Below, one piece after another: positions 31,341 through 43,500 of a DNA stretch of 64,000 nucleotides. The position numbers and the translations under genes were made by a program. Under the pieces are notes generated by a model. The model was given only the letters and a program-made list of their open reading frames with translations. It did no database searches and had not been told where the DNA came from. Numbering within the stretch: position 1 is the first letter of the stretch; each line of letters begins with the position of its first letter. Location: NCBI GenBank assembly GCA_035222895.1, contig JAVYIG010002090.1, positions 208,423-272,422 of the forward strand, given 5' to 3'. The stretch is from Strongylocentrotus droebachiensis (taxonomy: Eukaryota; Echinodermata; Echinoidea; Camarodonta; Strongylocentrotidae).

Positions 31341-33450
31341 ACTTAAATGGTAGTTCTAGTTATGATAACATACAAACATTATAAGGGTCTCAAAGGTTTT
31401 AATTGTTTGTTTATATAAATTAATTTTAGATGACCAGTTCATTAACAATACGAATCGAACACTTACTACACCTGCACACACCCACTTGCACACACTTGCA
31501 CAATTGTTTACTTTCCACTTTTTATTCAGATACTTTCTGAGCAATTTGTTTAAACGTGACACTCTATTCCCCTACATACTCCTATAACAGCGCCATGTAC
31601 CCCCCCCCCCCTTTCCCGGCTGCTATCGACTCAAACATTCTTGCTTATGATAGTTGGCCTCTGCATTTATCTTGATTATTTTTTACTTACCTCGATACTT
31701 TCAAGCTTTCAATTATGCATTTTCTATTTGTGTGTATTTAAGTTGTCACTCTTTATGTAAATCAATTATATTATATACTATTATTGTTATTTGCATGTTT
31801 TATATTTGATTTATCAATAAATGCAGAAACATCTGCTAAAAAAAAATTGGTAATTGTGTTTGTGTACAGTTTTTATTCAACTTTTTCCATCGTACACTAG
31901 TCCTTTAAACATGTTGCTTATCAGTTTTATACAACAAATACAATTATTATGTTATTATTATATGAATTTGTGTCAATAGCCCAGGTGCTGTGAGTCAATG
32001 TTAATTGCTTCTTCTCCATAAGAAATAGCATTTTGTCGTTTCAATGCAGCATGGATCATCAATAAATCAGGCTTGTCGAATGCAGATATAAAACTACCCT
32101 GTTGAGTGATTATTCATTCAGATTACCATGCCATTATCAAAACATCCCTTGGTATCGGCATACAGTACTGTGTATGAATTGATTTGCACAATGATTGCAG
32201 TCAGTAGCCTAGAATAGGATGATAAACATGGCACATTTTACAATAGTGTTTTAGGCTCAAAGTTAACATTTTGATGCCTCCTGTTCTCATTTTAAAGAGG
32301 CTCAATGAAAATTGATTCAAACCAACGCTTAAACATATTGTTTGTAGATAATGCAGTCCAAAAATTATGGGCAGCACATTTTAACAATGTATTATAACTA
32401 TGTAGCTAACAATATTAGTATAAACGTGAAATCAAGATATCGGCATGCATTTTCAAAAATATGACAATTTTCATTTGAAATATAAGTTCAGTACCAATAA
32501 CAATGGTTTCGTGTCCCACCAGCCTTAAAGGTAAAGACAAGTTATGGAAACGGCCCCCCCCCCCCCCTCAAGAAATGAAATGGAAGCTCTTATTACCAAT
32601 CATGTTAAAGAATATGTTTTGACTAATGCGTGATGACACAAATTTTGCTAGGAAACCGCCTATTAATTGATATATTTGGTAAATTATCATATCTATCCGG
32701 ACTGGATAGATATCGCATAGTCCCATATACATCTTTCTGTGTACAGTGCTTGTAACTTTACCAAGACTGGGCCAAATTTCTTATCATTTTGATGATTCCA
32801 GAACCTTGCAGTACACACCAATACTTATATGCTAGATGATCAACCTTTTCTGATCGATTCCAGAACGTTTCTTCCACAATGCAATCGCATGACCAGAACT
32901 GGTTTATACCTTTTTTTTATTTTCGTCCACTCCTGTTTCTTGGAATTTTGAATATTCCCACAATTTCTTGTTCTTTGCTGTCTCGAAATCACTGAAGCGA
33001 AGATAATTAAAGAATTAATAAACGGAGTCCCTATTCAGGGAGGATCATTCTTTTCATCGAGACCAAATGTGGCTTTTAAACTCAATAATGTGGGCATCAC
33101 CCCCATTGAATCTTGTGTCCAGTATTAGTGGCGTGTTTTTGCTACAGCTAAGTGAGATGGAATGTTAAATCTGAGGGCTTTTTGTGCTCTTTAAAAAGAG
33201 TACACAGTTGAGGCAGTACTACATGAATTTATATTCGAAGGGATGGATTAGAGTTTCCATCGCTTACGACGGTTGCAGGTTATGAATTGCTGAAATTCGA
33301 GAGCGTCCTAGTTAAAATTGTGATACCATATGATGCACCTAATTTTTTTATTTTTTCAAAAGTATATTTTGTATGTATTTCAGTATCTTTCATATCTTTA
33401 TATACCACAGTAGAAAATAATATTTAATCTTTGATGCAGAATAATATTAT
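31341..33450. other. No gene seen
   Basis: AT-rich DNA. Poly-C runs near 31601 and 32553. Contains the dispersed repeat 32716-32915, listed separately. Possible downstream flank of the minus-strand methyltransferase gene. Confidence 0.5.
32716..32915 (+). repeat. Dispersed repeat, copy 2
   Basis: Inverse of 1565-1775; see that entry for shared words. Confidence 0.8.
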
Positions 33451-33599
33451 TATTTCAAGATAAGAAACAAACATGTTCCATAGTAAGTGGAGTGCCAAAG
33501 TCAGAAAAGAGAGGTTTGCCTGCCACTACCGCATAAACTAAGCACACCTTGTTTATTCGAAAGATTTTATCATAGTAAATCAAAGCCGCTTTCCAACAT

Positions 33600-34450
33600 C
33601 CATTATAGTAATCATTATTAAATAAAGAAAACAAGAATCGAATGAAGGCACTTAATAATGAAACGGCAAACATGAAGGAAAGTTGGTGGTTATTCAACTT
33701 TATTGTCATCAGGGGACTTTCGTGTAACTAAAAAAGTTAATTGAATTTTTCCTAAACATATACGACCTCTTAAATATACGTAAGAAAGCAAGGGGGCTTT
33801 TTTTCTCTTTTTTTTTCCTCTATGTTCATTGATTGATGTAACTTATGAAATGTCTTGTATCAAAGATCTTGTTTTATATTGCTTATCTTGATAATTTCTT
33901 GTTATATGAATTTCTTGTTATGTGAAATTATGAGGAAGGTAATATGTAACTTTAAACCTTCCTCTACTGTTATTTTGATTATACACTGTTACATGCAAGA
34001 CTTTTTCCCCCTTTTTTCCCTCTATGTTCATTGATTGATGTAACTTATGAAATGTCTTGTATCAAAGATCTTGTTTTATATTGCTTATTTTGATAATTTC
34101 GTGTTATGTGAATTTCTTGTTATGTGAAATTATGAGGAAGGAAATAAAATATCATTTAAAACCAAAAAATGGAGTTTTTATGATGAGACCAAACCATAAA
34201 TGCGAAATAAAATAATTTTAAAAAGTGGAAAAGAATGATATTAAGAATGTGGGTATAGTTACAATACAGTACTGAATTTTCCCTCCGTTGAGTTCTCGAG
34301 AGCCGTTGAGTTATTGTCATTTTAAAGAGGCGATATAGGCCTGTACCAGACCTTCAATTTCAGAAGTTTGGAAAACAGAAATTATCCAAGGCATATATCT
34401 AGGTAATTGGGGACCAACATTCTTTTCAGATACGTGAAGGTTCCGTTTTT
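33600..34450 (-). repeat. Diverged duplicate of the methyltransferase 3' region
   Basis: Blocks here recur at 34460-34990: AACATGAAGG...TTCAACTTTATTGTCA (33669 and 34506) and GTATAGTTACAATACAGTACTGAATT (about 34255 and 34804). The right end (34381-34450, minus) reads NGTFTYLKR, LVPNYLD and an early stop, a broken version of NGTWRYLKREWVPNFIGDY in the last exon. It also contains two ~130-bp direct repeats about 197 bp apart (33823 and 34020). Confidence 0.7.
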
Positions 34451-34911
34451 AATCATTTATCAAGAAAACAAGAATCAAATGAAGGCAGTTAATAATAAAA
34501 CAGCAAACATGAAGGGGATTCGGTGGTTTATTCAACTTTATTGTCACCAGGGGCTCTCGTGTAACTAAAAAAAGTTAATTGAATTTCCAACAAGAACTCG
34601 TCAGCCGATCCCTTCGATATGACCTAAGAAAGCAAGGGGGAGGGGGTCGTCATTATTCTAAACGATGCCGAAAGAGGGCGACATTAATGTTCTTAAATAG
34701 AGTACCTCATGAGGTCTCTATATGATGAGATCAAACCATTAATGCGAAATGATATATTTTTTCAAAAGTGAAAAAGAATTATATAAATGAATGTGTTTTA
34801 TGTAGGTATAGTTACAATACAGTACTGAATTCCCCTCCGTTGATTTATGGAGAGTCGTTGAGTTCTTGTGATTTTAAGGAGGCGATGTAGGCCTATACCG
34901 GACCTTAAATT

Positions 34912-35084
34912 TCAGGAGTTTGAAAAACAAAAATTATCCCAGGCATAATCACCAATGAAGTTGGGGACCCATTCTCTTTTCAGATACCTCCATGTTCCGT
35001 TATTACTCAACTTTACTATGGCTGAGTCAACCTGACCATTGTTAAATAAGTTTGTTTCACGCATAACCAGCACATTCAGAACGC
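34912..35084 (-). CDS. METTL27: Probable last methyltransferase exon
   Basis: The acceptor ATTTGGCAG precedes GCGTTCTG. It encodes VLNVLVMRETNLFNNGQVD, a 'G.W' block (NGTWRYLKREWVPNF) and IGDYAWDNFCFSNS before TGA. The pattern fits the C-terminal strand region of METTL27-like proteins, at weaker certainty than the first two exons. A decayed copy lies at 34381-34450. Confidence 0.6.
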
Positions 35085-37468
35085 CTGCCAAATATAAAGA
35101 CAAAAAACACGACACAAAAACACTTTTAAAAAACATATCAAATTGACGACAAATAAACAAATAAAATAACAACTCTATTAAAAGAAAAGAATGACTTCCC
35201 CCTCCAGGAGGGCATTCCAGTGACGGATTTAGGGAGAGACTGGATCCTAATTTGCATAGTTTAATACACAACATTAAGAATTCGCCCACTTAATTGAGTA
35301 TTGCAGTTTAACTTGTGCTCTTTCCGCCCCTGCTGAATGGCAAGTCACTAAGGGTAACACAGTTACAATACTACTACACTCTTTAAATGATTATCAAATA
35401 ACATGACTAATAAAATGACTAGCATTGAAGAGTAAGGATATCGAAAAGCAATATTAAAATATAAACACACAAGCAAAATGTGATGCCAGTAATTGTTGGA
35501 AAGCAACCATTTAAAAATGCGTCGACATATAACAAAGTAGAAGATGTTATGCCTATTTCCCTCAAATCAATTTTTATTTTGTAAGACCGTCTTTTCGGTA
35601 TTATAACATAATGAGGACGAAAACTCATCTGAAAACAAGTTGTATTTTAATAATAAATCGTTCTGGTATGTAATCCAACGAACGTTTGGATAAACATTTC
35701 CTAGCACCTAAGAGATTGTATATCACTGAATAAAAGAAACCTGACGACTGACATTACTTGTGACAGAAAAACCATTATCAATAAAGAAAAGAATAGTTAC
35801 TGATATACCTAAGTTCAATTTTCATGAAATTATTATCATTCTTATAAATATTATGATATCCTGCATCAACAATTTATCGGTTTTCGAATGGTTGAGAACT
35901 CTTCACGTGACCAGAATTATTTCAACCATTTCGGATTTAAATTTAATTATCTTTTAAACTGTAAACATTTAAAATGTTTTATTTTCTGTTAACATTTTTA
36001 TCGAATTTTCTTTTTAACTTAATAAATGTTATTAAAATATAAAATGTTTAAAACTTTTTACAAAAAACATGTTCGATTTTAAAAAAAAGCAGGATATAAA
36101 ACAAATATACCCTGACTTCTTTTCGAGGTACTGGTTAAAACTAAAGGCCTCGGTGACTCCAAAAGTACCATTTGCTTCGGAGCACTATTGGAGTAAACTC
36201 TTGCCCATAGTTTCAACCAGAACCTCTCAAGACAGTGTATATTTGTATATTATTATTATTATCATTATAATTGGGATTATTTTCATTATTATTTTTATCA
36301 TAATTTGTATCAACATTATTACAACAGTTATCTTTAGTATTATTGCTATCAACATTACCATCCTCATCTTTATTATCATGATCAGCGGTAGTATTGGTAG
36401 TAGTATAGGATTTCCCGTCCATATTAACACCTTTTCATTCAATTTCGTCCAGAAACTTTCTTATCTTGCACATTTATAGTAAATTTCGTCTTTGGTCATT
36501 CATTTTTGAACGATGCCGTCAATCCGGCACTTTTATCATTTTGCATCCAATCTCGACAAATTCAAATCAATTTCGTCAGCCTCGGCTGCCAATGTACAAT
36601 TGCATGAATCAATTTCGTCATTTTGCAGTCGATTTCATCAAAGCGTCATTCAAATCCTTCTTTCGTTTGTTATAAGGTCTTGTCTATGCAAAGAATTTGA
36701 ATGGATCTCTCTTGAAAATAATGGCACAATGACGGTTTTGATATTTGAATTCTGCCGCGGACCGCCATGTAAGAGGAATTCCAATGAAATCGGACGAAAA
36801 ATGAATGGACAAGTGTTTAAAATAATCGACCATTGACTAATTAGAATGACAAATGACTAAATTAAGTTTGACATTAGCACGATCCCGGATTCCTAGGACG
36901 AGACTGGAGTGCACGGAGATGAATTTGAATGACAAATGGACGGGAAATCCTATATAGTAGCAGCAGCAGTTGTAGTAGTAGTAGTAGTGGTAGGCCAAAT
37001 TGAGCAGTACTAGTAGTACTATTAGTAGCAGTAGAAGTAGAACTAGTAGCAGAATTAGTAGTAGTAGCCAGGCGCGGATCCACGAGCCCAATTCTTCCGG
37101 CCCGGCTAAGGCAAGCCCTTTGTGTAAAAACTAGATAAACTCTGTTTTTCTCAGATAAACTCAGTTTATCAACAGATAAACACAGTTTATCAGAAAAACT
37201 CAGTTTATCAGTTGAAAAACTCAGTTTATCTGTTGATAAACTCAGTTTATCAAGAAAAACTCAGTTTATCAAGAAAAACTCAGTTTATCAATGATAAACT
37301 CAGTTTATCAGAAAAACTCAGTTTATCAGTTGATAAACTGAGTTTATCATTGATAAACACAGTTTTTCTGATAAACTGAGTTTATCTAGTTTTTACACAA
37401 GGGGCTTGCCATAGCCGGGCCGGAAGAATTGGGCTCGTGGATCCCCGCCTGGTAGTAGCAGCAGCAGC

Positions 37469-37500
<32 letters not shown>

Positions 37501-40500
37501 CAGTATTAATACTAATAATAATAGTACAGTAGTAGGACTACTAGTAGTACTACTAGTAGTAGTTGTAGTAGCAGTAGTAGTAGTCCCTTACAAAAAAAAA
37601 TCTCTATGGTACACCATACAAACACCATAGCAAATCTACCATAGATTACCATACAAACACCATAGCAAATTTACCATAGATCTACCATTCATTTACCATA
37701 GAACTAATTAAAATAATTGGGACAAATTTATTCATTTATTCAAATTAGGCCACACCTACATATTCTACCATAGAGCCACCATTCATATACCATAGAGCCA
37801 CAATAGAGTCATCATTCATCTACCATAGAGCCATCATTCATCTACCATAGAGCCACCATTCATCTACCATATAACCACCATTCGTCTACCACAGAGCCAC
37901 CATTCATCTACCATAGAGCCACCATTTATCTACCATAGAGCCACCATTCATCTACCATAGAGCCATCATTCATCTACCATAGAGCCATCATTCATCTACC
38001 ATAGAGCCACCATTCATCTACCATAGAGCCACCATTCATCTACCATAGAGCCACCATTCATCTACCATAGAGCCACCATTCATCTACCATAGAGCCACCA
38101 TTCATCTACCATAGAGTCATCACTCATCTACCATAGGGCCACCATTCATCTACCATAGAGTCACCACTCATCTACCATAGAGTCACCACTCATCTACCAT
38201 AGAGCCACCATTCATCTACCATAGAGTCACCATTCATCTACCATAGAGCCACCATTCATCTACCATAGAGCCACCATTCATCTACCATAGAGCCACCATT
38301 CACTACCATTCAAAATATGCAACAAAATGTTACGCTTAATTGTAGCATTTTGAAATGGTATATTCAGAATGGTAGTTTGGATCTTGATCTATGGTTAGCA
38401 GAATGGTGGCCTGTAGTGCGTTCTATAGTACACAGAATGGTGACTATAATATATTGAATTTTTGAGAAATCTAAACTTAAATGTTAACTTACAATACACA
38501 CATGATGCTTATTAAAAAAAATGAATTGAATGAAAGTGGCAGGATGTATTTGGTTTATATCAAAAGTTGTATGCATGTACATATGCTAAAAACTAAAATA
38601 AAAGGCAAGTAAAAAATATATCACATAAACATGTACACTACAAACTAAAATGAAAGGCAAGTTTGTAATTGCAACACATATTACTTGGACTTATTCTACT
38701 AAGATGTAATAAATACCCACATATATATCACCCTAGTTCCTCTAAATAATCAGCACGTTAAAAAGAAACAACTAAAATGTCATATACAGTGTGTACGTAA
38801 ACATGACTAAAATGAAAGGCAAGTTCAAAATATATAAACATGTACAATAAAAACTAAGGCACTGAGTTGCAGCACAGGATTGTTCTAAAACATTGTATAA
38901 ACATGTACAACTAGATGGAATTTTGACTGCGCGCAGTCGAAAATGATGCCTCCGCCATACAGCAATTAAAATAACGAGCTGAAGACATGGAATTTCACAA
39001 GTTGACCTCTGTGACCCTTGACCTACGTGCTCCAAAATCTAAACAGATCGTCTTCCTATGGTGATACATACTATCATTAAGTTTGAAGTGAAAATTCTCC
39101 AGTGGTTCTTGAGATATCGCGATAACGATCTCAATGTATGGAATTTCATAAGTTGACCTCTGTGACCCTTGACCTTTGACCTACGTGCTCCAAAATCTAA
39201 TCAGATTGTCTTCCTATGGTGATACACACTATCATTAAGTTTGAAGTTTAAATCTCCAGTGGTTCTTGAGATATTATGATAACAATCTCAATGTATGGAA
39301 TTTCATAAGTTGACCTCTGTGACCCTTGACCTTTGACCTACGTGCTCCAAAATCTAATCAGATCGTCTTCCTATGGTGATACATACTATCCTTAAGTTTG
39401 AAGTTTTTACATCTCCAGTGGTTCTTGAGATATCATGATAACAATCTCAATGTATGGAATTTCATAAGTTGACCTCTATGACCCTTGACCTTTGACCTAC
39501 GTGCTCCAAAATGTAATCAGATTGTTTTCCTATAGTGATACACACTATCACTAAGTTTGAAGTTTAAATCTCCAGTGGTTCTTGAGATATCATGATAACA
39601 ATCTCAATGTATGGAATTTCATAAGTTGACCTCTGTGACCCTTGACCTTTGACATACGTGCTCCAAAATCTAATCAGATCGTCTTCCTATGGTGATACAT
39701 ACTATCCTTAAGTTTGAAGTTTAAATCTCAAATGGTTCTTGAGATATCGCGCTAACAAACTCAATACAAGGAATTTCATAAGTTGACCTCTGTGACCTGT
39801 GACCTTTGACCTACGTACTCCAAAATCTAATCAGATCGTCTTCCTATGGTGATAAATACTATTCCCGAGTCTTAAGTTTAAATCTTAAATGGTTCTTGAG
39901 ATATTGTGATAACGGTCAAACGGGACGGACGTACGGACGGACGTACGGACGGACAACCCGAAAACATGATGCCTCCGGCACCACCTTCGGTGGCGGAGGC
40001 ATAATAAAAACTCAAATGAAAGGCAAGTTCATAATTGCAACACATATTACTTGGACTTATTCTACTAAGGTGTAATAAATACCCACATATATATCACCCT
40101 AGTTCCTCTAAATATCTAAAATGTCATATATAGTGTGTATGTAAACATGACTAAAATGAAAGGCAAGTTAAAAATATATAAACATGTACAATAAAAACTA
40201 AGGCACTGAGTTGCAGCACAGAAATGTTCTAAAACATTGTATAAACATGTACAATGAAGTTCAAGTCAAAGAGGTTGTATGTGAGTTCGAAGAGGAGCAG
40301 AAAAGACAAGCCTTGCTGCTCATTTTTGGAGTCTCTGAAGGCGATCAAGGTCCCTCTGGCTGAGAACACTGAAGACCCACCCCTTTCTATACTCAAACTG
40401 TTTACATGATTTTGATAGACCCTCTGTGTCAAACAATCTCCCCTGTATCGATCGGTATCACTACCCCCCCCCCCCCCCCACCCCATGATTCGATGTGTAA

Positions 40501-43500
40501 CCTCGTCTATGCCATGTTCCATCGTAGGGCACTGCCACGTCCACATAATCATTTTCCCTGATGGTCAGATCCTTGTCCATGGCCCTTTGACGTAGGCATG
40601 CTGCCACCTTCTTCTTCTGATCCTTACTGGTCTGCAAAAAAAAAAGAGTTTGTAATAAATAACAAGTAAATTTCAAGTTCCCTCAGGCCCCTTACTTATT
40701 AGACCCTATTACAAATATTTAGATTTGATTAATTTTCATCCCTTGATTTGACAAGAAGGGATATTGATGTTCATGTATTATACTGTCTATCGACCATAAC
40801 TAAGAAATAAAAAATATGTTTGGATTAAATGTACGTACAGCTAAGATAATGTAATGAAGAAAACACAAGGCTGGTGACTAACCTCTTGGGATAAGGAAGA
40901 TAAAGTGGCTATGTGCCTGTTGTAGCTAGGGGCTTTGACTAGTGGGGCTGTTCCGAGGATGGTCAGCAAGTCGCACAAGCTATCCCATGCCAAACCAACC
41001 TCCGTTGCAGCCAGAGTAGCTCTGCGGTTTATTTCTGCAGACTTTCCACGTCCTTCGCATTCATTTTCTGATGAAGAGAATGTCCTCTCCTTCTTGCAAA
41101 TGAAGCAACCAAGGACCATGGCGCAGTTCAACCCATTCCTCTTTGACAAATTCTCCAGAAGAATGAGATGCCCTGTAAAAGATATCCAAAACACTTTATG
41201 GAACAGGGAAAATATTTTGAAAAGCACAATCCCCAAATAATAACAAAGTGCTAGTTATGACATACATGTAGTATATTACACAAATACACATTTTCACATT
41301 TTCACAGATTTCACGACAATTCCGATGCCCCCACTTCGATTCACCATAGAGTAAAGGAGGGGTTTTTCGGCCACTTAAGACAAAATCCTAGTTTTTGGAC
41401 TTTTTACCTCCTATTTATTATCATTTCTTGTTCAAATCATGAAGCAAATACTATTATTATTTAAACAAAGAAAGAATCCCAGAAAAAAAATCATGAATTG
41501 CCATGACAACATTCATTTCCATTTTCACTGTTTCGGAGGTAGTTTTCGGCCTAGCGAGGCAGTTTTCGGCCGCATGTACAAAGTCAATAGGAAGCAAGCA
41601 AGCGCGCCATGCGTTTCCCCACTGATCTATAGCACTAGCGTCCGGAGCAGATCCCAAGCCCGAGCTTCCCGTGCCGAAAACTACCTCTGCGGTGATCAGA
41701 AATTGGAATCTGAATTGGACAGAGATATCGTGTGTGCGCTGCGGTATCCGGCTGCATTGATTAAATACATGCGATGAGATACTTTTGAGCTTGCGACTCA
41801 CACAAAATCGGACTCTAAATCTGAAAAATACTTGAAATAAAGCTCATTTGATGGTACCCATATTTCTTACACGCGTAAGATACTTTATTTTTCAGATTCG
41901 GGGAGCGGGACCGCCGATTACATCGCTAAAATGTGATATTTTAGGATATATTTTCCATTGCAAATGTGGTTCTTCAGTGACTCTGGCATGGTATGGTATG
42001 TGTGGGATATATGATATGCTGTTATGCGATGGATTTTAACTCTTTGCCCGCCACGTACCCAATCCCCCCTGTGCCACATTGTTTTTAGGGTGCCACCTTA
42101 GGAGGGGTTCTGCATGGACTATGCTTATTCAACTCGCAATAACTTTTGATTGGTGTACTGTAATGAAAAACTTTGTGTAGCAATATTGTATAGAAATTAA
42201 TAGTCTTGCCAATGGTATCATTTTTGTAATGTATATTATCATAAATTTTGAGATTATCAACTATACATTTTGTATCCAAGTTTTCGTTTAGAAGGGTATT
42301 CTATACCTCTTATATCTAATACTTTGTTATGGAGGTTTATGTCCTGAGTTAGTTCATTGAAAAGATGTATTCATGAGCTTTCACTACATACCAAATTCAT
42401 GTGTTGAAAGTCACAATGAGCCTGGTAATTTAGGATTGAATAAAGAGTAAGCCGACAATGAACTAATCTCCTATTGTAATTGACCCTGGGTACTTTTGAA
42501 TAGACTTCCTGTCTCTTGATTGTACTTTGATGACCTTTATTGTGTCTGTAGGTAAGATGGTGTAACATTCTATTATTACTTGCAAGGCTGTGCAAGCTAT
42601 TAGAATTGAAAGAAATGAATAGAAGAACTTATTGATTTTCTACACTAATAAGGCAAGCCATGAACATAATGTATGCTGAAACATGTACTAAGTTATGAAT
42701 TGTAGAAAGCTGATGTATAATAAATAAGAATAAAATATATTCGTCTACATATGTAGTCTGATATTGACATGTTCATTATAACAAAAGGTAGACAGAGAGA
42801 GGGAGAGAGAAAGAAAGAGAATAAGAACGAAGAGACAGGCAGATTGGGAAAGAAATAAGAAGAGACAGGGAGAGATAGAGAGAGAGAGAGAAAGAAAGAG
42901 ATATAAGCAGATACAGAAAATGAGAGTGAGAAGATAGAGATAGAGGGGGAGGGGAAGAAGAAAGAGACAGGCAGATAGGGATATAAATAAGAAGAGACAC
43001 GGAGAGAGAAAGACAGAGGCAGGTTGAGATAATGAGAGTGAGAACAAGATAGAGAGAGGCAGAGAGAGGGGAGGAAGAAAGAGACAGGCAGATAGGGAGA
43101 GAAATAACAAGAGACAGTGAGAGATAGAGAGAGAGAGAGAGAGAGAGAAAGAAAGAGATAAGCAGATACAGAAAGTGAGAGTGAGAAGATAGAGATAGAG
43201 GGGGAGGGGAAGAAGAAAGAGATAGGCAGATAGGGATATAAATAAGAAGAGACACGGAGAGAGAAAGACAGATAGGCAGACAGAGAAAGAAAGGCAGAAA
43301 GAGAAAGTGAGGATGAGAAGATACAGAGGGGCAGAGAGAAATAAGAAACAAGGAGAGAGAGAGAGAGGGAGAGAGAGATAGCGGTAGATAGAGAAAGTGA
43401 GAGTGAAAAGAAGATATAGGCAGGGAGAGGGGAAGAAGAAAGAGACAGGCAGATAGGGAGAGAAATGAGAGAGAGAGAGAGAGAGAGAGAAAAGAGACAA

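Noticed and set aside
35085-35289. N-terminal part of the frame ending at 34912
   Set aside because: Lies upstream of a good splice acceptor and shows no methyltransferase similarity; probably intron.
36069-36479. Ile-rich 136-residue frame
   Set aside because: Driven by the ATT/ATC microsatellite.
37600-38311. CRISPR-like regular array
   Set aside because: Units are contiguous 22-bp tandem repeats without unique spacers, in a eukaryotic genome: a minisatellite.
42745-43500. Long minus-strand open frame of Leu/Ser/Phe residues
   Set aside because: It is a translation of the GA-rich minisatellite, and two frames are open at once.
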